Source: Anaerovorax odorimutans (GTDB lineage Bacteria; Bacillota; Clostridia; Peptostreptococcales; JAAYPU01). Taken from it: a stretch of 64,000 nt of DNA. The notes beneath the pieces were generated by a model that did no database searches, had not been told where the DNA came from, and was given only the letters and a program-made list of their open reading frames with translations. Location: contig JAENZQ010000002.1 in NCBI GenBank assembly GCA_016841185.1, positions 1 through 64,000 on the forward strand. Reading direction: 5' to 3'. Position numbers and translations under genes: made by a program. How positions within the stretch are numbered: position 1 is the stretch's first letter; every line of letters starts with the position of its first letter. This document shows positions 8,490-15,869 of this stretch, piece after piece.

Positions 8490-9464
8490 TTAAGGCTGCC
8501 GGTTATTTTTTAATACTGCTTCTGCCGTTGCTTTGACCATCTTTTCAGGAGTCGACCTGTTGGGGTTAACAGAGAATGGCAGGATTAAAAGTCTATTTTT
8601 CTTTACAGCATCCAATGCTGCCCACTGCGAATCGCTTTTGAATTTTTTTAGGATCGCTTTATTTTTTTCAGCATCTTTACTTGATGTCATGATAAAAACA
8701 AGGTCCGGATTGCTTGCTAAAATGGTTTCAACATCAAAGGGAACAAAAGAAGATTTTTTGGCGTTTGGTAAATTATCAGGAACAATATTGTCAATTCCCA
8801 GTAATTTAAGCATAGAACCGTAAGAAGAAGCGTTTTGTGCCGCAACGATTGTGTCACCCTCCTGTATAACAATACCGGTTTTAATATCCGTTTCGGAGGC
8901 TATCTTCTCTTTTAATTCATCCGCAACCGTAAATACCGACTGCACATATTGTTCGGCTACGTCTTCTTTACCCAGCAGCTTCCCAATGTATGCCGTCACT
9001 TCCACTACAGGGATATCCCCAACCTTATCCGGATCAAAATAGTAAACCACCGCCCCTGTTTTTTCCAGTTCCTCCTCAAGCCCGGAATGGAATCTGCTGC
9101 TGGCGATAATCAAATCGGGTTGAAGAGCATAAACCGATTCAATATTTACGCTGGACGCAGATCCGACAGAGGGAAGGCCCATCCCTTCTTCTGTTACTTT
9201 ATATTCATCAACTTTTCCGACAGGAGTAATGTCAATGTTGAAAAGCGACTGCATAACAGCGGAGGTCAGTGCCAGTACTTTTTCGGGATTTTCCGGGATC
9301 GTTACCTCGCGTCCAAGCTCGTCCGTAACGGTATTTTCTATTTCTGCAGGCTGGTCAGCGGACTGATTTGTGGACTGGACCTGAGAATTACTATTGCAAC
9401 CGATAAGTCCAATCGCCAGTGCCAATACAACTGCAACAACCACCACTTTTTTATTCCATTTCAT
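8490..9464 (-). CDS. Periplasmic-binding-type lipoprotein, metal-chelate family (copy 1)
   Basis: 324 residues. The signal peptide ends in a lipobox LIGC (about residues 20-23), followed by a Ser/Asn/Gln linker and a FepB/BtuF-type body (LGREVTIPENPEKVLAL, LQPDLIIAS, FDPDKVGDIPVVE). It captures the chelate outside the cell and hands it to the FecCD permease two genes downstream. It starts three bases after the methyltransferase stop, with GAGGAGG before the ATG, so the two are tightly coupled. Near-identical architecture to copy 2 shows a local duplication followed by divergence. Confidence 0.86.
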   Translation of the reverse strand: MKWNKKVVVVAVVLALAIGLIGCNSNSQVQSTNQSADQPAEIENTVTDELGREVTIPENPEKVLALTSAVMQSLFNIDITPVGKVDEYKVTEEGMGLPSVGSASSVNIESVYALQPDLIIASSRFHSGLEEELEKTGAVVYYFDPDKVGDIPVVEVTAYIGKLLGKEDVAEQYVQSVFTVADELKEKIASETDIKTGIVIQEGDTIVAAQNASSYGSMLKLLGIDNIVPDNLPNAKKSSFVPFDVETILASNPDLVFIMTSSKDAEKNKAILKKFKSDSQWAALDAVKKNRLLILPFSVNPNRSTPEKMVKATAEAVLKNNRQP

Positions 9465-9466
9465 TA

Positions 9467-10087
9467 TTATTCCTCCTCACTACTTTGTTTCATTTTTCTG
9501 ATTTCAACCCATTTTCCGCTGCTCGTGTCTCCATCCGTAAAAATTCGATAATCAGGCAGTTCGGCTTTCTTCACCATAGCCTCAAACTCCTCAAGGCTGG
9601 GCCTTTTCTCTTTTCTTTCTTTCAGCCCTTGCTTAAGGGCTGCCTGCAATCTGTTGCGCATGGTTTCAGGAAGATACCTTCCTAATCCCCCGCCGACTAC
9701 CGCAACACCGCCTGGCTTTAAAATGCGATGAATCTCCCTTAATCCCTTCTCTGGCTCCGTCCAAAACCAAATAGAGCCTCTGCTCATAATAAAATCTGCA
9801 AAGTTGTCATCCATAGGAATTGCTTGGACATCTGCATTGATGAAATCTACCTCGTTGTCAACGTCCATCGCTTGAAAATTCTTTTTTGTTAAATCCAAGG
9901 ATTCTTGGCTGATATCCAAGAAAACAATTTTCATATTGGTAATCTTAGCCATCTCCAGTCCCAGCCAGCCGGGACCAACACCGATATCCACGGCGATTCC
10001 CTTACTAAGATTATAATCATCCACAAATTGTTGAATCAGAAGTGGATACATGGGTTGAAGCTTTGAATAGTTGTCTGACTTTAGCAT
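9467..10087 (-). CDS. Class I SAM-dependent methyltransferase in the metal-chelate operon
   Basis: 206 residues with the SAM motif VDIGVGPGWLGLEMA (about 34-48), an acidic loop ending strand 2 (VFLDIS), NADVQAIPMDDNFADFIMSRG and the post-motif ILKPGGVAVVGGG. This is UbiE/Methyltransf_11 type; the acceptor is unknown. It sits between the cytosolic binding-fold protein and the binding lipoproteins, so it may modify the imported chelator or a cognate cofactor rather than act in housekeeping. A second methyltransferase of the same class at 52246-52857 has the same candidate operator in its promoter. Confidence 0.82.
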   Translation of the reverse strand: MLKSDNYSKLQPMYPLLIQQFVDDYNLSKGIAVDIGVGPGWLGLEMAKITNMKIVFLDISQESLDLTKKNFQAMDVDNEVDFINADVQAIPMDDNFADFIMSRGSIWFWTEPEKGLREIHRILKPGGVAVVGGGLGRYLPETMRNRLQAALKQGLKERKEKRPSLEEFEAMVKKAELPDYRIFTDGDTSSGKWVEIRKMKQSSEEE

Positions 10088-10105
10088 TTTAATTTTCTCC
10101 TTCCT

Positions 10106-11020
10106 TTACACCGTAAATTTATCAAATTCGTAAACTTCCTCAATATAAGCTTCCCAGCCTTGCCAATTCCTCAGCCTGCCGTTATATGCAATCGTCTCAC
10201 CCATCGGGATGCCTTTAAGAGCCGGCCAGGTTCCCTGCTGACTCAGATAATTTTGCATCTCCTCGCCCATCAGCAGGTCGGCAATAATTTTAAGCTTTTC
10301 ATCAGAACCTTTTTTCCACACAAGAACCTGTGGCAAAAAAACAAATCCTTCTTGGGGATAATTAATCGAAATACTTCTGTTTTCTGCCATCAGAGCAAAT
10401 GATAAATTAGTCATGCCCATATCATATTCTCCTGAAGCAACCGACTTAATGACATTGGTCGGAGAGCCTTCATATACGGCTCTTTTTTCAAATTCAGGAA
10501 ATTGTTCCGGGAATTCATGTTTTAAATAAGCTCCTACCGCTCTGCTTAAAGGTTTATCCCGTTCAGGAAATATAATTTTAAATTTTTCATTAAAGAGATC
10601 AGTCCAAGAGTGTCTTAATTCCTCCGCCTTTATTTTTTTCGTGTTATAGAACATAGCCAGAGGAACTACAAATAGGGGATAAAACAATCCATGGGAATCT
10701 GTCAGCATGTTTAATTCTTCTCTTACGGGTTTTTCATTTGCATACCGACCCGCCAAATCTGAAAGCAGACCGCTTTCTACTCTGTTTCTTAAAGCGGCAA
10801 ATTCAGAGGCATGGGTTACCATCAAGTCGGGAACAATTCCTTTTTCAATCGATGGACCTAGCCATTCCTCGCTGCAATTCGAAGAATATTCGGGATCATG
10901 CGGCGTGTAGAGCGTAATTTTATCACCAATAATTTTTTCCAGGTCGGCCAGATTATTTTTTAAATAATCCAGCATACGGCCTCTTAGGTTAACCGGAGTG
11001 TGAAGCATAATACGTATCAA
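10106..11020 (-). CDS. Cytosolic solute-binding-fold protein (Fbp/ModA-like), no signal peptide
   Basis: 304 residues. Its middle and C-terminal parts look like periplasmic binding protein type II (PDLMVTHASEFAALRNRV, LFYPLFVVPLAMFYN, GEYDMGMTNLSFAL, PQEGFVFLPQVLVWKKGSDEKLKIIADLLM), the fold of ferric, molybdate and spermidine binding proteins. The N-terminus MIRIMLHTPVNLRG has no signal peptide or lipobox, so the protein should stay in the cytosol. The start is a TTG, nine bases after GAGG and inside the end of the ATPase gene; an ATG four codons later is possible. A metal or chelate carrier or a ligand sensor are both plausible; no experimental role is known to me. Confidence 0.68.
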   Translation of the reverse strand: MIRIMLHTPVNLRGRMLDYLKNNLADLEKIIGDKITLYTPHDPEYSSNCSEEWLGPSIEKGIVPDLMVTHASEFAALRNRVESGLLSDLAGRYANEKPVREELNMLTDSHGLFYPLFVVPLAMFYNTKKIKAEELRHSWTDLFNEKFKIIFPERDKPLSRAVGAYLKHEFPEQFPEFEKRAVYEGSPTNVIKSVASGEYDMGMTNLSFALMAENRSISINYPQEGFVFLPQVLVWKKGSDEKLKIIADLLMGEEMQNYLSQQGTWPALKGIPMGETIAYNGRLRNWQGWEAYIEEVYEFDKFTV

Positions 11021-11858
11021 ATCTGATCATCCTCTTTCTATTTTTTATTTTTAAACTTTTAAGCGGAGTATCCGTTGAACCGTCATGTACGCCTGCCGGA
11101 ACAACTACATTGCGACAGCATCTTTTAAACTTGCAAATATGTGCATATACCCCATACACATCTTTAATGGCCTGCTCCGTAATCACCTGTTCGCTGTTCC
11201 CAGCCTTATAAACGTTTCCATTTTTCAGAAGATATACAGAATCGGATATCTCAATGGCGTGGTTGATGTCATGAAAAACCGCAACAACAGATTTTTGGAA
11301 ATTATCTTTCAAATCTTTAATTATTCTGAGCAGTTCGCACTGGTATTTCAAATCCATATATGTAACCGGTTCATCCAATAGAATGATCGGCGTATCCTGA
11401 GCGAGCACCATGGCAATCCAAGCACGCTGTTTTTCTCCCCCGGAAAGCATTTCTATCAATCTGTGCGTCAAATGGCCTATTTGCATATAGTCGATAGCCC
11501 AAGCGATTTTCTCCTGATCCTCCTTGGTATTTACCCATCCGGAGCGATGGTAAGGAGCTCTCCCCATTGAAATTAATTCGTACACCGTCACGCCTTGCAA
11601 TCGTTCATGAAATTGTGGAAGAAAGGCTACTTTCCTCGAAATCTCCTTCACTCCCAATGTTTCTATGGGTCTGTCAAACAAAAACACCGAATTTCTCTTT
11701 ACAGGTATCAAGCCGCATAAGCAGCGCAGCAATGTCGACTTCCCCGACCCGTTAGGACCAATAAGCGAGATAACCTGTCCTTTTTCGGCTATAAAATTTA
11801 CATTTTTCAAAATATTTCGTTTACCATAGCTAAAATTAAGCTCTTTTGCAACCAACAC
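10989..11858 (-). CDS. FecE/FepC-type ABC importer ATPase
   Basis: 289 residues with Walker A GPNGSGKST, signature LSGGEKQR, Walker B IILLDEP and H-loop FHD, all standard for the ATPase of FecCD-type importers. The C-terminus is extended by about 40 residues and contains a basic Cys cluster (CKFKRCC) that is not part of the core fold. It is the first gene of the operon, starting from a GTG, and overlaps the next gene by 32 bases. A GTTAG-N6-CTAAC palindrome ends 26 bases upstream of the start and a Fur-box-like sequence lies further up, which points to metal-controlled transcription. Confidence 0.87.
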   Translation of the reverse strand: MLVAKELNFSYGKRNILKNVNFIAEKGQVISLIGPNGSGKSTLLRCLCGLIPVKRNSVFLFDRPIETLGVKEISRKVAFLPQFHERLQGVTVYELISMGRAPYHRSGWVNTKEDQEKIAWAIDYMQIGHLTHRLIEMLSGGEKQRAWIAMVLAQDTPIILLDEPVTYMDLKYQCELLRIIKDLKDNFQKSVVAVFHDINHAIEISDSVYLLKNGNVYKAGNSEQVITEQAIKDVYGVYAHICKFKRCCRNVVVPAGVHDGSTDTPLKSLKIKNRKRMIRFDTYYASHSG

Positions 11859-11883
11859 AACATTTCACCACCCATTCACTATA

Positions 11884-11899
11884 GTTAGATCACACTAAC
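11884..11899. promoter_or_regulatory. GTTAG-N6-CTAAC operator candidate, copy 1
   Basis: Perfect 5-bp arms (GTTAG ATCACA CTAAC, extended by A/T to 6 bp), 26 bases upstream of the first gene of the metal-chelate operon. The half-site resembles the TTAGG/CCTAA arms of DtxR/IdeR-family operators. Confidence 0.65.
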
Positions 11900-12178
11900 T
11901 TATTTTTTTACTTTTCCTTCCGAAACAAGAGAATTAAATAAAGAATTGACATTGAATTTCATTATCAATTTAAAAGTAAAAAATCCCTCTTTGGCAAAAT
12001 ATTCATTTAATTTATGGTTGTTAGGGGCATGATTTATGCTTTAAATATTTCACCTTTGACTACAACTGAAAACGATCAGCCCATATACATATAATAGTGC
12101 ATCTTTTTCAATGCCTATCCGCAAACAACTTGCTTTTTTTCAGAACCACACCGTTCAAAATAAGATTTCTTTCGATAT

Positions 12179-12193
12179 TGATATTCATTATCA
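12179..12193. promoter_or_regulatory. Fur-box-like dyad
   Basis: TGATATTCATTATCA matches the 7-1-7 Fur consensus TGATAAT-N-ATTATCA at 13 of 14 arm positions. A Fur-family gene lies at 24833-25282. Binding is inferred. Confidence 0.5.
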
Positions 12194-12246
12194 ACACATA
12201 CATAAAAAAAATATCTTTCAATAATTAATATTCATTATATAATAAT

Positions 12247-12262
12247 GTTAGTACAGCCTAAC
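12247..12262. promoter_or_regulatory. GTTAG-N6-CTAAC operator candidate, copy 2
   Basis: GTTAG TACAGC CTAAC, perfect arms, just after the ArsR stop and 389 bases upstream of the ABC operon. It may belong to a distal promoter of that operon. Confidence 0.55.
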
Positions 12263-12280
12263 TTATATTGCAAAATTTTT

Positions 12281-12622
12281 TTATTTTTCGCTACATTGAC
12301 AATCACATCCACACTCACCCGTTTCTTCACGTTGACATCCGCCGTCATATGGTTTAGATGCAATTTCGATCATTTTTTCTCCAAGCTGCTTTAGAAGAGA
12401 CCGGTTTACAATGTAATGTGTATAATAGCCTCTTTTTTCTCCAGTAACCAAGCCAATCTTCCTTAGCATCTGAAGATGCTGTGAAACAGCTGGTTTAGAT
12501 ATATCAAGCTGTTTTGCCAACCCTCCGACACATAAGTCGTGGTTTAATAATATATTTATGATTTTAAATCTGGATTCGTCTGATATTATTTTTAAAATAT
12601 CATTATATTGTTTTAATTCCAC
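12281..12622 (-). CDS. ArsR-family winged-helix regulator with Cys-rich tail
   Basis: 113 residues from a GTG preceded by AAAGGGG. A winged helix-turn-helix (LDISKPAVSQHLQMLRKIGLVTGEKRGYYTHYIV, about 39-73) fits ArsR/SmtB repressors. The N-terminal half has one Cys next to the recognition helix (HDLCVGGLA). The C-terminus ends in a cluster of five cysteines (CQREETGECGCDCQC), a likely metal or metalloid sensing site that replaces the classic alpha-3 Cys pair. An imperfect palindrome at 12653-12676 in its promoter is the obvious autoregulatory site. The effector could be a soft metal. It lies between the AOR operon and the ABC operon and could serve either. Confidence 0.85.
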   Translation of the reverse strand: MELKQYNDILKIISDESRFKIINILLNHDLCVGGLAKQLDISKPAVSQHLQMLRKIGLVTGEKRGYYTHYIVNRSLLKQLGEKMIEIASKPYDGGCQREETGECGCDCQCSEK

Positions 12623-12652
12623 TTTAAAGCCCCTTTCGGGATAAGCAGTAAC

Positions 12653-12676
12653 TTAAATAAAGTATATTTTACTTAA
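12653..12676. promoter_or_regulatory. ArsR autoregulatory operator candidate
   Basis: An imperfect palindrome (arms TTAAATAAA / TTTACTTAA, one mismatch, 6-base centre) ends 31 bases upstream of the ArsR start. Confidence 0.5.
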
Positions 12677-12754
12677 ACAAAATTGTCAATAGCTTATCGG
12701 AATATATTACAATTAATCAAACAGCAGGACAAGGAGCTTGAGCACTGTTTGCTC

Positions 12755-12979
12755 TCAGCCGCCTCCTACTGCTGGAAAAAAAGACACTACATCATTCTCA
12801 TATAATGTAAAGTTCATATTTTGAACCTTGCCATTTACAAGAACTATCTTAACCTCTTTAGGATCTATTTGGGCTAATGAAGCTAAAACCAGCGGTGTTG
12901 ATTCCGCCTCAATTTCAAATTGGTATTTACTGTTTCTGTTTTTTCTCAAACTCATAAAAAGCTTTAATTCAACCTTCAT
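12755..12979 (-). CDS. MoaD/ThiS-like sulfur carrier of the AOR operon
   Basis: 74 residues from the ATG at 12979, seven bases after GGAGG; an ATG one codon earlier is possible. The beta-grasp pattern (VELKLFMSL at the start, VKIVLVNGK, LYENDVVSFFPAVGGG at the end) and the terminal Gly-Gly are those of ubiquitin-like sulfur carriers that build the dithiolene of molybdo/tungstopterin. Many AOR loci have a dedicated MoaD copy. The tail reads GGG rather than the usual GG preceded by another residue. It overlaps the upstream ferredoxin gene and is the last gene of the glycyl radical operon. Confidence 0.82.
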   Translation of the reverse strand: MKVELKLFMSLRKNRNSKYQFEIEAESTPLVLASLAQIDPKEVKIVLVNGKVQNMNFTLYENDVVSFFPAVGGG

Positions 12980-13394
12980 CATTCTGCCTCCATCCAAACG
13001 ATAAACCCTTTTTGTTTGCTCTTATTAATTGAAATAAAGAGATTTTTTCTGCAATATCACATACTCTGCATTCTGGACATAGCTCATATGATTTTATCCC
13101 TTTTCTTACTTTTTTGCTTATATAAGAATTTATGGCTGCATCTATCGGGTTACCACAATTTCTGCAATTAAGAGTATTTTTGTCTTGGATATATACTTCA
13201 TCAATTGAATTGAATTTGCATTTACTTACACATATGCCGCAATTAATACATTTAGCCGTATCTATAAAAAATGATTCTTTAATTTTTCCTTCAATAGCTT
13301 CTGCAGGGCAGAATCTTTTACACAAACCACATTTCTTACATTCATTATCGTTTATCTTATAAATTCGGCGCATCCCGGTTTCATTTTTGCTCAT
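12969..13394 (-). CDS. Ferredoxin-like 2[4Fe-4S] protein with extra Cys cluster
   Basis: 141 residues. Two CxxCxxCxxxC(P/K) motifs (CKKCGLCKRFCP and CINCGICVSKCK, about 18-60) bind two [4Fe-4S] clusters. The C-terminal half adds CRNCG and CPECRVC, which could bind Zn or another cluster. It follows the AOR gene after a 73-base gap with a hairpin and overlaps the MoaD-like gene. It probably passes electrons from AOR to the ferredoxin pool or helps assemble the tungsten enzyme. Confidence 0.78.
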   Translation of the reverse strand: MSKNETGMRRIYKINDNECKKCGLCKRFCPAEAIEGKIKESFFIDTAKCINCGICVSKCKFNSIDEVYIQDKNTLNCRNCGNPIDAAINSYISKKVRKGIKSYELCPECRVCDIAEKISLFQLIRANKKGLSFGWRQNDEG

Positions 13395-13433
13395 GTTCTT
13401 AACCTCCCAAAACTCTGGTAGTAAATAATATCA

Positions 13434-13459
13434 GGCACCTGAGCAATTATTCAGGTGCC
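13434..13459 (-). other. Intercistronic hairpin between AOR and the second ferredoxin gene
   Basis: A perfect 9-bp GC-rich stem (GGCACCTGA / TCAGGTGCC) with an 8-nt loop, followed on the minus strand by only moderately T-rich sequence. It is likely an mRNA-end stabiliser or a leaky terminator rather than a full stop. Confidence 0.6.
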
Positions 13460-13467
13460 CAAAATAA

Positions 13468-15291
13468 TTATAAGTTTTTAATATTGTTCAAGCCAAGTTC
13501 ATCAAGTAAGGCCTGGGTCGGTACTCCCTTTTCATCCCATCTTCTAAGCGTATAATATTCGTCTAACATTTCCGAAAGCCTGTTGACATACCCCTTGCTT
13601 GGACCATCTATTACCGGTTCTTCTAACATTCTCTTTGGCAATATATCGTCATCTTTTGTGAATCCTATTTTTAAGTTGATCAGCCTTTCAAGATTCCATA
13701 TTCTTTCTCCTGCTTTTACGAAATCTTCTACGCTATAATCCACTCCGGTCACTGCTGTCATTTCCATTGCAAGTTCTTCAACCGATATACCGAAAGTAAC
13801 AAATAAGCATGTCCCGCTGGCATCTACTGCGGCTGAATTATTGTGAAAATCTATGGTGTGTTTAGCCTTTCCCTCTGTTGCAAACCTATCTACAACTTCA
13901 GGCAATCCGTAAATCTCAAGAGCCGGCATAAATCCTCTTACATGGCATGCCCCACGGTTACTGACTGCATAATTCAGTCCCATCGCCTGAAGCCCTCTTG
14001 GGTCATAAGCCGATAATTCTTGTTTCTTAACCGTCATAGATAGTTCAGGATGACCGTATTTTTCTGCCATACGATATGATCCTTCCGAAAGATCTCTTCC
14101 AAATCCTTGTTTATAAGCTGTTCTTTTAATAAGCTCTACCATGCTTTGAACATTGCCAAAAGAAATATCCATATCGGTCTGTTCCTTTGTGATATAACCA
14201 TTCTCATATAGTTCCATTGCACAAGCAATTGTCGCACCCATGGAGATTGTATCTATCCCCAACAAGTTGCATAACCTTCCTGCTGCCATTACTGCAGCCA
14301 TGTTATCATGTCCGCAGTTTGAACCAAAGGACCAAATGGTTTCAAGTTCAGGCCCTTCCCCATAGGTTTGAAATTCACCTTCCGAACGTGTGATCCTGCC
14401 GCATCTTATCGGACACGCATTACACCCTTTGGTCCGAACAAGCCATTTTTCGGTTTGTGCTTCTCCTGCTAATGCATCTGCATTGATATCTGTCCCGGTA
14501 TCACGGAAATTCCTAATGGGAAGAACACCTGCTTCATCAAGAAAGCTGTAAGTTACATTACTCCCATATATATGAAGCCCGCCTTCTGTTCCTGTACTTT
14601 CATTCGTTCTGAGAATTTTATTTACTTTTTCCATGGTTTTTCTAAAACCTTCAGGATCGGCAATATCTACTCCTCCTGTGCCTCTTACTGCTATTGCTTT
14701 CAGGTTTTTGCTCCCCATTACAGCACCTACTCCCGTACGGGCAGTTGCCCTGGCATAATCGTTCATGATGGCTGCAATTAATACCTGATTCTCTCCAGCT
14801 GGGCCTATACAATTAATTCGAGCCTTCTTATTTGTCTCTCCTAAAATCATATCTGTTGATTCATATGAATCTCTGCCCCATAAATGACCGGCGTCGCGCA
14901 GCTCTATCTCATCGTCATTGACCCATAAATACACCGGATTCTTCGACTTTCCTTCAACGATAATGCCGTCATAGCCGGCATATTTCAATTCTGGCCCAAA
15001 ATATCCACCGGAATTTGATGCTGCGATGGTTCCGGTCAATGGTCCTTTGCATACTACTTGATATCTTCCTGAGCAAACAGCCAAAGTCCCGGTTAAGGCA
15101 CCTGTCATAAAAATCAGCTTGTTATCTGAACTTAGAGGATCAACATTGGGATCGCATTCATCGATCCACATGCGTGTTCCCAATCCTCTACATCCTATAT
15201 ATTGTTTTGCATATTCATAATTCAGAGGCTCTTTTGTAATGACTTTATCAGTCAAGTTAACTCTGATGATCTGACCTTTCCATCCATGCAT
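13468..15291 (-). CDS. aor: Tungsten-dependent aldehyde:ferredoxin oxidoreductase
   Basis: 607 residues, full length for the AOR family. The N-terminal domain (MHGWKGQIIRVNLTDK...) and the CxxCxxxC at C290, C293 and C297 with a distal Cys in GTCLF near 495 form the [4Fe-4S] site beside the bis-pterin tungsten centre. The family oxidises aldehydes to carboxylic acids and reduces ferredoxin. Its ATG overlaps the stop of the upstream ferredoxin gene (TAATG), giving translational coupling. In this operon the likely substrate is the aldehyde made by the glycyl radical enzyme or the alcohol dehydrogenase. The exact aldehyde, and tungsten versus molybdenum, are family-based inference. Confidence 0.9.
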   Translation of the reverse strand: MHGWKGQIIRVNLTDKVITKEPLNYEYAKQYIGCRGLGTRMWIDECDPNVDPLSSDNKLIFMTGALTGTLAVCSGRYQVVCKGPLTGTIAASNSGGYFGPELKYAGYDGIIVEGKSKNPVYLWVNDDEIELRDAGHLWGRDSYESTDMILGETNKKARINCIGPAGENQVLIAAIMNDYARATARTGVGAVMGSKNLKAIAVRGTGGVDIADPEGFRKTMEKVNKILRTNESTGTEGGLHIYGSNVTYSFLDEAGVLPIRNFRDTGTDINADALAGEAQTEKWLVRTKGCNACPIRCGRITRSEGEFQTYGEGPELETIWSFGSNCGHDNMAAVMAAGRLCNLLGIDTISMGATIACAMELYENGYITKEQTDMDISFGNVQSMVELIKRTAYKQGFGRDLSEGSYRMAEKYGHPELSMTVKKQELSAYDPRGLQAMGLNYAVSNRGACHVRGFMPALEIYGLPEVVDRFATEGKAKHTIDFHNNSAAVDASGTCLFVTFGISVEELAMEMTAVTGVDYSVEDFVKAGERIWNLERLINLKIGFTKDDDILPKRMLEEPVIDGPSKGYVNRLSEMLDEYYTLRRWDEKGVPTQALLDELGLNNIKNL

Positions 15292-15770
15292 TATACAACA
15301 TCCTCCTTTTCTGCATTTCTGACTTTAGAAACGTATTTTTCCAGTTTCATTGTTGCTACATCCTCTGAATTGATATATAAAAGTGCATTAGAAGGACACC
15401 CTTTAACACATGCAGGATCTCCGCCGCATTGGTCACATTTTATCGGTTCTTTTCTCACCGGATCAAACTTCATACATCCAAACGGGCAGGCTGAAATACA
15501 AGCCTTACATTTTATGCAAAGACTATTATCAATTTTAACAACTCCGTCGGCCCCTCTTTCAATTGCATTTGTTGGACATACATTTTTACATGGCGAATCA
15601 TTGCATTGAAAACATAAAACAGGCGTTGCTATACCTACTTTTTCCCATGATGCAACTGATATTCTTGAAGCACTTGGCCTGCACTCCCTTGTATGGTTGA
15701 ATGCACACTCAAGCTCGCAGATCAAACAACTGGTACATTTTTCGGGATCGATCATAATTGTTTTTTCCAT
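15291..15770 (-). CDS. HycB-like electron-transfer ferredoxin, AOR partner subunit
   Basis: 159 residues with four Cys clusters in the HycB/DmsB pattern: CTSCLICELECAF, CFQCNDSPCKNVCP, CIKCKACISACP and CDQCGGDPACVKGCP, enough for four [4Fe-4S] centres. This is the usual small subunit of multi-subunit AOR and DMSO-reductase-type enzymes. It overlaps the AOR start by one base, so it is probably made in stoichiometric amounts with AOR and forms an electron path away from it. No NADH-binding subunit follows, so the acceptor is more likely ferredoxin. Confidence 0.85.
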   Translation of the reverse strand: MEKTIMIDPEKCTSCLICELECAFNHTRECRPSASRISVASWEKVGIATPVLCFQCNDSPCKNVCPTNAIERGADGVVKIDNSLCIKCKACISACPFGCMKFDPVRKEPIKCDQCGGDPACVKGCPSNALLYINSEDVATMKLEKYVSKVRNAEKEDVV

Positions 15771-15869
15771 TGTCGGCCCCTATATAACGGGGCACTCCAC
15801 CTCCTTTAAGTAGATAAAATATTGGTATCGACACAAATTGCATTCTCAGGGAACCAGTAAATCAGGCTT

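Larger units (their letters stand above)
11859..12280. promoter_or_regulatory. Upstream region of the metal-chelate operon
   Basis: 421 bases without a supported gene. It carries two GTTAG-N6-CTAAC palindromes (11884-11899, 12247-12262), a Fur-box-like 7-1-7 dyad (12179-12193), and further ATTCATTAT-containing sequences at 11957-11967 and 12229-12238. The spread over 400 bases suggests either two promoters or an operator array. Confidence 0.6.

Noticed and set aside
11859-12280. Cobalamin or other riboswitch upstream of the FecCD-type operon
   Set aside because: No B12-box (GCCACTG-like) or other riboswitch consensus was found; the region instead holds protein-type palindromes.
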